A stretch of DNA of 64,000 nucleotides. Origin: Bacillota bacterium (lineage in GTDB: Bacteria > Bacillota > Clostridia > Christensenellales > Aristaeellaceae). Under the pieces are notes generated by a model. It saw only the letters and a list, made by a program, of their open reading frames with translations. It was not told where the DNA came from and searched no databases. How positions within the stretch are numbered: position 1 is the first letter of the stretch; the number at the start of each line of letters is the position of its first letter. The DNA lies in contig JAEWSC010000052.1 in assembly GCA_023398575.1 (NCBI GenBank), forward strand, positions 1-64,000. Direction: 5' to 3'. Below are positions 34,869 through 43,665 of this stretch, piece by piece. The position numbers were made by a program, and so were the translations under genes.

Positions 34869-34897
34869 TTTCCAAATGCAAAGGCCTGTGCTATAAT
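34869..34897 (+). promoter_or_regulatory. Promoter for the racemase-like gene
   Basis: TTTCCA (34869-34874), a 17-bp spacer and an extended -10 TGCTATAAT (TG at 34889-34890, TATAAT 34892-34897). It lies in the divergent gap and reads rightward. Confidence 0.55.
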
Positions 34898-34969
34898 GCA
34901 GAAAAAGCGGGGAGATGTGCCGCAATTCATGGCGGAAAACCCGCATCAAACGTTGGGATGTGTTGTTTT

Positions 34970-35653
34970 ATGGGAAAGGGACTTGCCGAGAAAACCATGG
35001 GTATCATTCATGCTGCTGTATTTACCGCAAGTGTTGTTGAAAGGTATGCACAAGAAATCATGCCTGAGGTACAAATTATGCACCTGGGCGATGATACCAT
35101 TCAGCGGGACAATCTCGCTGCGCCGGTGGGCACCATCCCCAAAGTGAACTTTTTTAAATTTGCCACATACGCACGGTTTCTCGAGGAAGCAGGCTGTGAT
35201 TTGATCATGCTCGGTTGCTCTACGTTCAACCAGGCGGTGCAGCACGCCCGCCCCATGATCTCAACGCCGCTGCTGAACATTGACCGGCCCATGATGGACC
35301 TGGCGGTAATGGACGGCAAGCGGGTGGGGATGATCGGTACGCTGCCCTCCACCATGCCCTCCTCCGAACGGCTTTTAAGAGAAGCGGCCAGAGATGCAAA
35401 TCGTGAAGTTGAGGTGTTTCCCGTGCTGTGTGCCGAGGCGTTTACGGCGCTCCGGGCCGGTAACAGGGAGCTTCACAATCAAATGCTGCTGGAACAGGTA
35501 GACACACTGTCCAAGCAGGTGGATGCCATTGTTTTGGCCCAGGTATCCATGTCTGCGTTGGAACCTGAGCTTACAAATACAAGGGTACCTGTGTACAACA
35601 GCGGCCGCACAAGCTTTATGCGGGCCAGGCAGATGCTGCTGGAGATGGAGTAA
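34970..35653 (+). CDS. Aspartate/glutamate racemase superfamily protein
   Basis: About 227 residues. The first catalytic-cysteine region is MLGCSTFNQ (about residue 75), and GKRVGMIGTLPSTMPSS marks the second half. The place where racemases have their second cysteine reads IVLAQVSMSALEP, without Cys. Two-base racemisation therefore looks impossible, and another activity of the superfamily (decarboxylase, isomerase, hydantoin or AroM-like) is more likely. Start uncertain: ATG 34970, ATG 34955 or ATG 34997, none with an ideal RBS. It is followed after 30 bp by a small membrane protein gene. Confidence 0.75.
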   Translation: MGKGLAEKTMGIIHAAVFTASVVERYAQEIMPEVQIMHLGDDTIQRDNLAAPVGTIPKVNFFKFATYARFLEEAGCDLIMLGCSTFNQAVQHARPMISTPLLNIDRPMMDLAVMDGKRVGMIGTLPSTMPSSERLLREAARDANREVEVFPVLCAEAFTALRAGNRELHNQMLLEQVDTLSKQVDAIVLAQVSMSALEPELTNTRVPVYNSGRTSFMRARQMLLEME

Positions 35654-35682
35654 TCTGTTTGCTTGATAAGGAGGAACGTTGT

Positions 35683-36096
35683 GTGAAGCTGCTTTCCTGC
35701 CTGAAATATGGCCTGCTGGCGGTACATGTGGCCGCCAGCGGGGCGATTTGCATGATGGCGGATACTGCGCTGCGCTCTATGCTCGTTCTGTCCGGTATAA
35801 GATCCAGCCAGGTGAGGAGCCTGCAGTTCGTGTTGCTGGCCCTTTTGGCAGTGGGTGTTTTGGTAGGCACCGCCCTTGCGGACAGGCGGTTCAGCAGGGC
35901 TAAAAACGCGGCGGCGCTGCTGGCAAGCGCTTGTAGTTCTTTCGCCCTTCATGGGGCGGTGTTCGGGCTGCTGGCGCTGATGCCCACTCTGCATGGGCTT
36001 TTAAACTGGTTTGTATGCATTTCAGCGTTCCTGTTCAGCGCGGCCCTTTTAGTAGGCCGCGCTTTGCTTTGCGCCAGAATAAACAGTCGTACATAA
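35683..36096 (+). CDS. Four-helix integral membrane protein of unknown function
   Basis: 137 residues with four hydrophobic helices (about YGLLAVHVAASGAICMM, LQFVLLALLAVGVLVGTA, LHGAVFGLLALMP and FVCISAFLFSAALLVGRALL). GTG start at 35683 with RBS AAGGAGG six bases before. No family recognised. Co-directional with the racemase-like gene and probably cotranscribed; the next gene has its own promoter. Confidence 0.65.
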   Translation: MKLLSCLKYGLLAVHVAASGAICMMADTALRSMLVLSGIRSSQVRSLQFVLLALLAVGVLVGTALADRRFSRAKNAAALLASACSSFALHGAVFGLLALMPTLHGLLNWFVCISAFLFSAALLVGRALLCARINSRT

Positions 36097-36123
36097 AAAG
36101 CAAACAAAACATTTGACAAGGTG

Positions 36124-36152
36124 TTGACAATTCAACCAGGTTGAATTATACT
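36124..36152 (+). promoter_or_regulatory. XRE-cupin promoter whose spacer is a perfect palindrome
   Basis: TTGACA (36124-36129), spacer of exactly 17 bp and TATACT (36147-36152). The spacer ATTCAACCAGGTTGAAT is a complete palindrome about a central A, extending to AATTCAACCAGGTTGAATT (36129-36147). A repressor bound here would exclude RNA polymerase. A second TTGACA lies at 36113-36118. Confidence 0.8.
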
Positions 36153-36161
36153 AACCTCAAG

Positions 36162-36178
36162 TGGAAACCGGGTTGAAT
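36162..36178 (+). promoter_or_regulatory. Second, half-degenerate operator for the same regulator
   Basis: TGGAAACCGGGTTGAAT: the right half-site GGTTGAAT is identical to the palindrome at 36130-36146, the left half keeps only the inner AACC. It lies about 10 bp past the -10 element, where a second bound dimer would block initiation. Confidence 0.5.
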
Positions 36179-36275
36179 AAAGGGAGCAGCGCTCCTAAAA
36201 ATAGGGAGCCGTTGACAAATCACGTATACGGTTCTATGCTGGAAGGCAAAAGCCATATGTGATAGGAGAATGAGG

Positions 36276-36857
36276 ATGGAAATAGGCAGCAACATCCGCA
36301 GAATACGGCTTCAGGCTGGGCTGACCCAGCAGGACTTGGCCAATGGCTGTGGGCTGACCAAGGGTATGATCTCTAAGGTGGAAAATGGTGTCGTCGTACC
36401 CGCGCTGGGCACACTGACCCGTATTGCTGCTGTCTTAAAGGTAAAGGTCGCAACGCTAATGGAGGCAGACGACCAAAACGGAACGGTCATGACCCTAAAC
36501 CCCTTTGCCGATCCCGGCAAGTTTGTGATGACGGTCTTGGGCTACAGTATTTTCAGCCCGGCGGCCGGTAAAATGGATAAGCGTATGCAGCCTATCATGA
36601 TCTGCGCGAAAAAAGGTGAGGTCAAGCGCCATCTGGTATCCCATCAGGGCGATGAGTTTTTATTTATATTCGAAGGTGAAATGAACTTTAAGGTGGGCGA
36701 GGAGACGCATCTCCTGCGCAAAGGCGACAGTCTGTATTTCGATGCGCTTCAAAAGCACGGCATTGTATCTGTGCCCAGCGAAGTGAAATATCTGGACCTG
36801 TTTGTCGGCCACCAGTACACGGCGCCCACAGAGGCAGGCGAGGAAATCATCGACTGA
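36276..36857 (+). CDS. XRE-family regulator with C-terminal cupin domain
   Basis: 193 residues. The N-terminal helix-turn-helix reads RLQAGLTQQDLANGCGLTKG followed by MISKVENG (residues 9-36), and a cupin barrel occupies about residues 100-180 with LVSHQGDEFLFIFEGEMNF and RKGDSLYFDALQKHG. Such regulators bind a small ligand in the cupin. The ATG at 36276 has GGAG seven bases upstream; the one at 36270 is too close. It lies behind a palindromic operator promoter and 143 bp before the binding-protein gene of the sugar locus, whose leader repeats the GGTTGAAT half-site, so it most likely controls that locus and itself. Confidence 0.92.
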   Translation: MEIGSNIRRIRLQAGLTQQDLANGCGLTKGMISKVENGVVVPALGTLTRIAAVLKVKVATLMEADDQNGTVMTLNPFADPGKFVMTVLGYSIFSPAAGKMDKRMQPIMICAKKGEVKRHLVSHQGDEFLFIFEGEMNFKVGEETHLLRKGDSLYFDALQKHGIVSVPSEVKYLDLFVGHQYTAPTEAGEEIID

Positions 36858-36969
36858 AGCGTTCGGTAAAAAAGAACACTTTCGCCGGTGGCTTATTTGC
36901 TGTACCTAAAAAGAGCGGGGCGCACCCTTTTCTTACTGATTCGGCAAATCCATGCCGGAAAAACGGCTG

Positions 36970-36977
36970 GGTTGAAT
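36970..36977 (+). promoter_or_regulatory. Third GGTTGAAT half-site, before the binding-protein gene
   Basis: Exact copy of the operator half-site found twice in front of the XRE-cupin gene, here 24 bp before the GTG start of the solute-binding protein gene. No matching left half is visible. Confidence 0.4.
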
Positions 36978-37000
36978 ATACCGAAAAGGAGGAACCACAG

Positions 37001-38890
37001 GTGAAAAAGCTCTTGTCTTACGCGTTGACGCTAGTTCTCATCCTGGGCCTGATCCCCTATGGCGGCTTTGCGGAGACCACGTACAACGAATCTCCGCTAT
37101 TGGCGCAAAAGGTTGCAGCAGGCGAGCTGCCCGCGGTGAAGGACCGCCTTCCCCTTGAACCCTATGTTTCCAAGGCTGCTGAAATCGGCGTGTACGGCGG
37201 TACGTTCCGCGGCGCGGGCTTTGGCCCGACCCATGGGCAATTGGATACCGAAGGCATGCGTTTTACAGGCTTGCTGCGCCTTCTGCCCGATGCCATCACC
37301 ACCGAGCCTTTCATTTTGAAAAGCTATGAGGTCAACGAGGCGTTTACCGAGTATACCTTGCATCTGCGCGAGGGGATGAAGTGGTCCGACGGCGAGCCCT
37401 TTACGGCGGACGACTTTGTATTCTGGTATGAAGACATTACCATGAATCCGGAAATCACCGCCGCCGTGCCGGCGCTGTGGCAGGCCGGCCGCATTGAGAA
37501 GGCAGACGACTATACGGTGAAGGTGCTCTTCTCCAGTTCCATGCCTTCCTTCCTGGTCAAAATGCAAAAGGGCGATATCGTCAACCGTGTTTTCGCCGCT
37601 AAGCACTACCTGACCAAGTGGCATATCAAGTACAATCCCGACGCAGACAAGCTGGCCAAGGAAGAAAACTATGAAAACTGGGCGCTGGCTTTCAAAGCTC
37701 ATGCAGACCGTGGGCAGACCGGCACGGACCTCGGCCCGGATGTCACGCCTTGGGTCATGTACAACATCGATACCAACGGCAACAAGTATTTTGCACGCAA
37801 CCCCTACTACTTTGTGGTGGATGCAGCAGGCAACCAGCTGCCCTACATCGACGAGCAGATGTGTGTCATTGTGGCTGATGCCCAGACCCGTACCTTAAAG
37901 CTAATCAGCGGCGAGCTGGATGCCGCCGGTGAAAACCCCCTGCCGGTCAAGGATTACACCCTGTACAAGGAAAACGAGAACAACGGCAACTACAATGTGT
38001 ATCTGTTCCAGAACAGCCGCGGTTCCGACGCCGCCTTCACCTTTACCCAGACCTTGAAGGATGATACCTTGAGCGGACTGTTTACGAATGTGAAGTTCAG
38101 GGAAGCCATGTCCCTGGCCATCGACCGCGATGCCATTAACGAAACGTTGTACTTTGGCCTGGCGGAAGTCAGGCAGGCTGTGCCCCCTGCCAACACCAGC
38201 TTCTATGAGGACTGGATGGGCGAGTACATGGTGCAGTTCGATCCCGAAGGTGCTGCCCAACGTTTGGATGAACTGGGCTGCAAATGGGATGAAGCCAAGA
38301 CCGTTCGCTTAATGCCCGATGGCCGGCCCTTCAATATCATTGTGGAATCCACCGAAGAGTTTGCGCCGGTTGGTGAAATGGTGGCTGAAATGTGGACCGC
38401 AGTGGGTGTGAAAACCACGTTTAAGCAGCAGGAGCGCTCCTACGCACGTGAACGTTACGCCGCCAACGAGCGCGACGCACAGGTGTTCACCTTTGACAAC
38501 GTGGCTGAACCTAGCCTGTATGCCCAGTATTTTGACAAAATCTATCCCCCCTTCTCTGAGAATAGCGAAATCGGCCAGGCACCCCTGTGGGCTGAATGGT
38601 TCAACACCAAGGGCGCCAGCGGCATGGAACCCCCGGAGGAGATAAAGAAGCTGCGCGCGGACATTGATAAGGTGGTTACGCTCAAGCAGGGCAGTGAGGA
38701 ATACCTGACCTTGGGCAAAGAGATTCTGACCTACTTTACCAAGCAGCTGTATTTTATCGGTATTACTGTTGCCCCCCGCGTAATCATTTTGAACCGCGAC
38801 CTGGGCAATGCTCCGGCAGAAGGCATCTTCGCCAACGACTATAACTTCTGGTATCCCTTTAACTGCGACGCTTGGTATTTTAAACAGTAA
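37001..38890 (+). CDS. ABC transporter solute-binding protein, family 5 (peptide/oligosaccharide)
   Basis: 629 residues; GTG start with RBS AAGGAGG. The signal peptide is MKKLLSYALTLVLILGLIPY, cleaved near GGFAET, with no lipobox Cys. The SBP family 5 signature appears as LHLREGMKWSDGEPFTADDF (about residues 125-144), and NVKFREAMSLAIDRDAIN is the usual hinge segment. The protein is longer than classical DppA/OppA (~540). Family 5 proteins bind peptides but in many anaerobes bind xylo-, cello- or manno-oligosaccharides; the GH39 and transketolase genes downstream favour an oligosaccharide. Its permeases follow after a 512-bp structured gap. Confidence 0.92.
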   Translation: MKKLLSYALTLVLILGLIPYGGFAETTYNESPLLAQKVAAGELPAVKDRLPLEPYVSKAAEIGVYGGTFRGAGFGPTHGQLDTEGMRFTGLLRLLPDAITTEPFILKSYEVNEAFTEYTLHLREGMKWSDGEPFTADDFVFWYEDITMNPEITAAVPALWQAGRIEKADDYTVKVLFSSSMPSFLVKMQKGDIVNRVFAAKHYLTKWHIKYNPDADKLAKEENYENWALAFKAHADRGQTGTDLGPDVTPWVMYNIDTNGNKYFARNPYYFVVDAAGNQLPYIDEQMCVIVADAQTRTLKLISGELDAAGENPLPVKDYTLYKENENNGNYNVYLFQNSRGSDAAFTFTQTLKDDTLSGLFTNVKFREAMSLAIDRDAINETLYFGLAEVRQAVPPANTSFYEDWMGEYMVQFDPEGAAQRLDELGCKWDEAKTVRLMPDGRPFNIIVESTEEFAPVGEMVAEMWTAVGVKTTFKQQERSYARERYAANERDAQVFTFDNVAEPSLYAQYFDKIYPPFSENSEIGQAPLWAEWFNTKGASGMEPPEEIKKLRADIDKVVTLKQGSEEYLTLGKEILTYFTKQLYFIGITVAPRVIILNRDLGNAPAEGIFANDYNFWYPFNCDAWYFKQ

Positions 38891-38898
38891 TGCTTTTT

Positions 38899-39347
38899 TC
38901 GATAAAGTGGCGTTGCCACTTTATCGAGTTTGCACCCTTCATCTGTATGCTGAGCATGCGGCCGATGAAGGGTGCAAGGTAACCTTGCTGCGCAAGCCCC
39001 CAAAATCGCCGGGGATTTGCCCATTTTTCCGGCTTCGCCAATCCAATTCATCAAGGCAAAACCAATAAGACAGGCAAAGCCTGTAGCCGAATTCGTATTG
39101 ACAATCGGAGGGGTTTGCCTTTCCGATACAGCCCAGGGGACATGCATTTTAATAATAGCCTGGAACCAAAGCCTTGGGAGGTATTGGAGGGCCAAGGCCC
39201 TCCAATAGAAAATCGAAAATCAGCGACATGTGCGGTGATTTTCGCAGGAATTTTGAAGAAATTCCTTCCTTACAGAATTTCCTGCCCGTCCTGCCATGCA
39301 CGGGCAGCGCACCTAAGCCCCGCGCATGGCAGGACAAGGAAATTCTG
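38899..39347. repeat. Intergenic block of at least six hairpins
   Basis: The 512 bp between the binding-protein and first permease genes holds no convincing gene. It contains these inverted repeats: 38899-38911/38915-38927 (13 bp, perfect); 38930-38943/38964-38977 (14 bp, perfect); 39182-39193/39196-39207 (12 bp, 2-nt loop); 39214-39222/39236-39244 (9 bp); 39246-39253/39259-39266 (8 bp); and a long imperfect stem 39273-39299/39324-39347 (23 pairs with a 4-nt bulge). The first two may end or stabilise the binding-protein mRNA. The cluster from 39182 looks like one folded unit, possibly a dispersed repeat or cis-regulatory RNA. No known riboswitch motif recognised. Confidence 0.7.
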
Positions 39348-39402
39348 CAAAGGCTCGTGAAAAACGCGCAAGCGGTTTTCATGACTAAAGGGGGTAGCCC
39401 GA

Positions 39403-40389
39403 ATGAAAGCATATATCCTCCGGCGGCTTTTCTATATGGCGGTGCTGCTGGTTGTTGTGTCCGTATTTGCATTTATCGTAATCCAGCTGCCGCCGGGCGA
39501 CTACCTTAGCACTTACATTGCTCGCTTGCAGGCGGAAATGGGTACGGTAGATCCGGCGACCATCACAAATCTCAGGGTGTCCATGGGCCTTGACAAATCG
39601 CCTGTGGAGCAATACTTCCTTTGGGTGGGTAACATGTTCAAAGGAGACTTTGGCCGATCCTTTGAATGGAAGCGGCCCGTGGTGGAATTAATCCGCGACC
39701 GCCTGCCCATTACACTGCTTTTGTCCATTCTCACCACCATCGTGACGTACGCAATCGCCATTCCCCTTGGCATCTTTTCCGCACGAAAGCAATATTCCGT
39801 TCGGGATTACATTTTTACCGTGCTGGGCTTTATCGGCCTTGCCACGCCCAGCTTTTTTGTGGCCCTGGTGCTTATGTTTATTTCCAGTACCGTGTTTGGG
39901 GTCAGCGTAGGCGGCATTGTTTCGCCGGAGTTTGTGAACGCGCCTTTTTCCTTTGCCATGCTCCTGGATGTATTGAAACACCTGCCCATCCCCGTGTTCG
40001 TGATCGGCTTTGCCGGCATTGCCAGCACCATGCGCATTATGCGCTCCACGCTGTTGGATGAGTTAAAACGGCCTTACGTGGTGGCAGCCAGGGCCAGGGG
40101 CCTGGAGGAAGGGCAAATGATCCGCCGGTATCCTGTGCGGGTAGCCTTGAATCCCATTGCATCTTCCATGGGCTGGATGCTTCCCAACATCGTATCTGGT
40201 ATGACGGTGACAGGCATTGTTTTAAACATTCCCACTGTCGGCACGCTTTTGTACAACTCCCTCCTGTCCCAGGATATGTATCTGGCGGGCGCTTGCATTA
40301 TGATTCTATCGTTTCTGACGGTGATCGGCATGTTCCTTTCCGATATGCTTTTGATGCTCATTGACCCCCGCATCCGCATCGACCAGTAG
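39403..40389 (+). CDS. ABC transporter permease, DppB/OppB type
   Basis: 328 residues, six hydrophobic segments, first RLFYMAVLLVVVSVFAFIVI. The family hallmark QLPPGDYLSTY is near residues 28-38, and the EAA-like loop reads YVVAARARGLEEGQMIRRYP. It forms the membrane channel with the following DppC-type subunit. Ends DPRIRID as many DppB/OppB do. Second gene of the transporter set, separated from its binding protein by the hairpin block. Confidence 0.92.
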   Translation: MKAYILRRLFYMAVLLVVVSVFAFIVIQLPPGDYLSTYIARLQAEMGTVDPATITNLRVSMGLDKSPVEQYFLWVGNMFKGDFGRSFEWKRPVVELIRDRLPITLLLSILTTIVTYAIAIPLGIFSARKQYSVRDYIFTVLGFIGLATPSFFVALVLMFISSTVFGVSVGGIVSPEFVNAPFSFAMLLDVLKHLPIPVFVIGFAGIASTMRIMRSTLLDELKRPYVVAARARGLEEGQMIRRYPVRVALNPIASSMGWMLPNIVSGMTVTGIVLNIPTVGTLLYNSLLSQDMYLAGACIMILSFLTVIGMFLSDMLLMLIDPRIRIDQ

Positions 40390-40419
40390 CCTTGGGATCC
40401 TATGAAAAGGGGTACGCCT

Positions 40420-41544
40420 ATGTTCAAACGGTGGATTAACAGAAATAAAGAGGAAGCCTCCGCCCAGGAGCGGCTGTTTATGGCCACCCAATGGCAATTG
40501 ATGCTGCGCAAGTTCCGCCGCCATACATTGGCCAAGGCAGGGCTGATCGTGCTGGTCATATTATACACGGTGGTTTTATTCAGCGAGTTTTTTGCCATAC
40601 AGGACTTTGGCAAGCGGGAGACAAAGCATATTTTACACCAGCCCATGGCCGTTCATTTCTTTCATGAGGGGAAGTTTATCGGGCCTTTTGTATACACCTA
40701 CGACCGGGGCAACAACCCTGTGACCCTGCAGCGCACCTATACCGAAAACAAGGCGGAGGTTCACAAGCTTGGGCTGTTTCAAAAGGGCGATAGCTACAAG
40801 CTGTGGGACATCATCCCATCAGATGTGCACTTTGTGGGCACGGTGGACGGCGCACCTTATTATCCCTTTGGCACCGACGGCTCCGGCCGATGCCTGTTTT
40901 CCAGGACCATGCAGGGGCTACGGCTTTCGCTGACGGTGGGCTTGGTGGGCGTGTTCTTTACCTTTATCCTGGGCTGCGTTCTGGGCGGCGTTTCTGGCTT
41001 TTATGGCGGGTTTGCGGATATTATCATCCAACGGGTGATCGAGTTTCTATCCTCCATGCCCTCCATCCCCTTGTGGATGGCGCTGGCCGCAGCTATGCCC
41101 AAGGAGTGGACAACAGTGCAGGTGTATTTTGCCATCACCATCATCCTCTCGCTGATCGGATGGTGCTCCCTAGCAAGAACGGTCCGGGGCAAGATACTGC
41201 AGATGCGGGGCGAGGACTATGTGACCGCGGCCAAGTTGGCCGGCGCCACCGACTGGTATGTAATCGTCAAACATCTGCTGCCGGGCTTTGGCAGCTACCT
41301 GATCGTCAGCATTACGCTGTCGGTGCCAGGCATGATTCTGGGTGAAACGGCGCTGTCGTTTCTGGGCATCGGGCTTCGGTCGCCGGCGGTGTCGCTGGGT
41401 GTGCTTTTAAAAGACGCACAGAACATCAGCGCCATTGCCACCAGCCCATGGCTCATGATCCCCGGCCTTTTCATTGTGGCGACGGTCATGGCCTTCAACT
41501 TCCTGGGGGACGGTCTGCGGGATGCCGCCGATCCCTACAAGTGA
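40420..41544 (+). CDS. ABC transporter permease, DppC/OppC type
   Basis: 374 residues from ATG 40420 (RBS AAGGGG eight bases before; ATG 40402 is weaker). An N-terminal helix near residues 40-58 is followed by a ~90-residue extracytoplasmic insertion (HILHQPMAVHFFHEGKFIGP) before the five remaining helices; in this family the insertion varies and is longer than in classical DppC. The EAA loop is YVTAAKLAGATDWYVIVKHL. C-terminus FLGDGLRDAADPYK is diagnostic for DppC/OppC. Confidence 0.92.
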   Translation: MFKRWINRNKEEASAQERLFMATQWQLMLRKFRRHTLAKAGLIVLVILYTVVLFSEFFAIQDFGKRETKHILHQPMAVHFFHEGKFIGPFVYTYDRGNNPVTLQRTYTENKAEVHKLGLFQKGDSYKLWDIIPSDVHFVGTVDGAPYYPFGTDGSGRCLFSRTMQGLRLSLTVGLVGVFFTFILGCVLGGVSGFYGGFADIIIQRVIEFLSSMPSIPLWMALAAAMPKEWTTVQVYFAITIILSLIGWCSLARTVRGKILQMRGEDYVTAAKLAGATDWYVIVKHLLPGFGSYLIVSITLSVPGMILGETALSFLGIGLRSPAVSLGVLLKDAQNISAIATSPWLMIPGLFIVATVMAFNFLGDGLRDAADPYK

Positions 41545-41566
41545 CGTAAGGGAAAGGAGGGCGCGT

Positions 41567-42595
41567 ATGCTGAAGGAAAATATACTCGAGGTTAGGGGCT
41601 TGAAAACGTATTTCAAGCTGTCAGAAGGCATGCTCAAGGCCGTGGATGATGTGGATTTGACACTTCGCAGCGGCAAGACACTGGGCATTATCGGCGAATC
41701 GGGCTGCGGTAAAAGTGTGACAGCCCACTCCATATTAAACACCGTGCAGACGCCGGGCAAGTTATACGGCGGCAGCGTCATGTACAGAAACCGCAAGGGT
41801 GAGGAGCATGATCTGGCGGCGCAGGAGCCTAACAGTCCGCTGATGCGTGGCGTTCGGGGCCGGGAGATTTCGATGATCTTTCAGGAGCCCATGACCAGTA
41901 TGTCGCCGGTGTATACCATTGGCCGGCAGATCACCGAGGCGTATTTGACCCATCAACCGAAGGTGGATAAGGGAACCCGCCGGGAGGCTGAAGAACGGGC
42001 AATTGAGATGCTGACCAAGGTGGGTATGTCAAATCCAAAACAGCGGATGCAGGATTATCCCCACCAGCTATCCGGCGGCATGTGCCAGCGGGCCATGATT
42101 GCCATGGCGCTGATTTTAAATCCTGCTATTCTGATCGCCGACGAACCTACCACTGCCCTGGACGTAACCGTGCAGGCGCAGATTACTGATTTAATGCTTG
42201 GCTTGCAGGAGACCACGGGCATGTCCATGATTTATATCACCCATGACATGGGCGTGATTGCCGAGGTGGCTACCGACATTTGTGTCATGTACCTGGGCCG
42301 GGTGGTGGAGGTTGGCTCCAATCGGCAGATTTTTGAGAACCCCGCACATCCCTACACGGTGCGCCTTTTGCGATCCATACCAAGGCTGGGACGCAGGGTA
42401 CCGGGGGCAAGACTGGACGCCATTCGCGGCAATGTGCCCATGCCCCTTGACCCCAAGGCTGAATGCGGCTTTGCATCCCGCTGTCTGGAGGCCGACAAGG
42501 GTCTGTGTGAACTGGGCGTGCCCGATCTTTATGAGGTGGAGCCCGGCCACTTTGCCCGCTGCTTCCGCTTGAAGGAAAGGGGGAGTAAAGGGTGA
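41567..42595 (+). CDS. ABC transporter ATP-binding protein, DppD/OppD type
   Basis: 342 residues. Walker A GESGCGKS (about residues 42-49), signature LSGGMCQRAMIAMAL, Walker B ILIADEPTTALD, and the C-terminal oligopeptide-transporter extension with cysteines (ECGFASRCLEADKGLCE), which in this family can bind an Fe-S cluster. RBS AAAGGAGGGC precedes ATG 41567; the open frame upstream overlaps the permease and is not used. GTGA overlap with the next gene. Confidence 0.94.
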   Translation: MLKENILEVRGLKTYFKLSEGMLKAVDDVDLTLRSGKTLGIIGESGCGKSVTAHSILNTVQTPGKLYGGSVMYRNRKGEEHDLAAQEPNSPLMRGVRGREISMIFQEPMTSMSPVYTIGRQITEAYLTHQPKVDKGTRREAEERAIEMLTKVGMSNPKQRMQDYPHQLSGGMCQRAMIAMALILNPAILIADEPTTALDVTVQAQITDLMLGLQETTGMSMIYITHDMGVIAEVATDICVMYLGRVVEVGSNRQIFENPAHPYTVRLLRSIPRLGRRVPGARLDAIRGNVPMPLDPKAECGFASRCLEADKGLCELGVPDLYEVEPGHFARCFRLKERGSKG

Positions 42596-43650
42596 TTGTT
42601 GAAAAGTTTGTCAATACCGGCGAAGTGCTGCTGGAAGTCAAGAACCTGAAAAAGTATTACCCCATTGAGGCTGGCATGCTGCGCAAGCAGGTGGGTATGG
42701 TGCGGGCGGTAGACGACATCAGTCTGTACATCAACCGCAATGAAACGCTGGGACTGGTAGGTGAATCTGGCTGCGGCAAGACGACCTTAGGCCGGTGCAT
42801 ACTGCGGGCTATTGAGCCTACCAGCGGTGAAATCTACTTTCATATGGAAAAAGGCAAGCCGCCAGTGGAAATGGTGGGGCTGGATAAAGCGGAACTGCAG
42901 AAAATACGCCGGCAGTTGGCGCTTGTTTTTCAGAACCCCTATTCCTCTCTGGACCCCAGGATGACGGTGCTTCAAATCATTGCTGAGCCCATGCTGCTAA
43001 ATGGCTTTCAAATGGAGGAAGCCCGTGAGAGGGTCAAAGAACTGATGGATATGGTGGGCTTGGAGGTCAAGCACCTAAACCGCTACCCCCATGCCTTTTC
43101 CGGCGGCCAGCGGCAGCGTATCGGCATTGCCAGGGCTCTGGCCTTATCACCCCAGTTCGTAGTGGCCGACGAGGCGGTATCCGCTCTGGATGTTTCGGTG
43201 CAAGCCCAGATTTTAAATTTGTTGCAGGATTTAAAAGAAACCGTCAAGCCCACCTTTTTGTTTATTGCCCATGACCTGTCGGTGATTGAACATGTCAGCG
43301 ACCGGGTGGGGGTGATGTACGTAGGCCGCATGGTAGAGTTGGCGCCTACTGATGAAATTTATTTGCGACCCAGGCACCCTTATACCGAGGCGCTGCTATC
43401 AGCCATCCCCCGTACCGACGGCCAGCAGCGCAAAAGACGCATTCTCTTGCCGGGGGAGGTGGCCAACGCCGCCAAACTGCCCACAGGCTGCTGTTTCCAT
43501 CCCCGGTGCAGGTACCGCGTAAAGCAATGTGAGCAGGAAGTGCCCCAGTGGCAGGAGGTTTCCACCGGCCATTATGTGGCCTGTCACCGGGCCCAGGAGC
43601 TTGAATTGCGGGGCGTTAACGAAATGACTGACATACAGGCGCAAGCATAA
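42592..43650 (+). CDS. ABC transporter ATP-binding protein, DppF/OppF type
   Basis: 352 residues, GTG start overlapping the previous stop by 4 bp. Walker A GESGCGKT, Q-loop QNPYSSLDPRMTV, signature FSGGQRQRIGIARAL, Walker B FVVADEAVSALD and the Cys-containing C-terminal tail GCCFHPRCRYRVKQCE. It pairs with the DppD-type ATPase to drive uptake. The transporter is therefore complete: one binding protein, two permeases, two ATPases. Confidence 0.94.
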   Translation: MIVEKFVNTGEVLLEVKNLKKYYPIEAGMLRKQVGMVRAVDDISLYINRNETLGLVGESGCGKTTLGRCILRAIEPTSGEIYFHMEKGKPPVEMVGLDKAELQKIRRQLALVFQNPYSSLDPRMTVLQIIAEPMLLNGFQMEEARERVKELMDMVGLEVKHLNRYPHAFSGGQRQRIGIARALALSPQFVVADEAVSALDVSVQAQILNLLQDLKETVKPTFLFIAHDLSVIEHVSDRVGVMYVGRMVELAPTDEIYLRPRHPYTEALLSAIPRTDGQQRKRRILLPGEVANAAKLPTGCCFHPRCRYRVKQCEQEVPQWQEVSTGHYVACHRAQELELRGVNEMTDIQAQA

Positions 43651-43665
43651 TAGGAGGAGAAATTT

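Noticed and set aside
38899..39347. Hairpin block considered as a known riboswitch or T-box
   Set aside because: I could not find the conserved T-box sequence or any riboswitch core; the stems are plain inverted repeats.
38808..39509. Short open frames across the hairpin gap on both strands
   Set aside because: They merely translate the inverted repeats; none has an RBS plus coding character.
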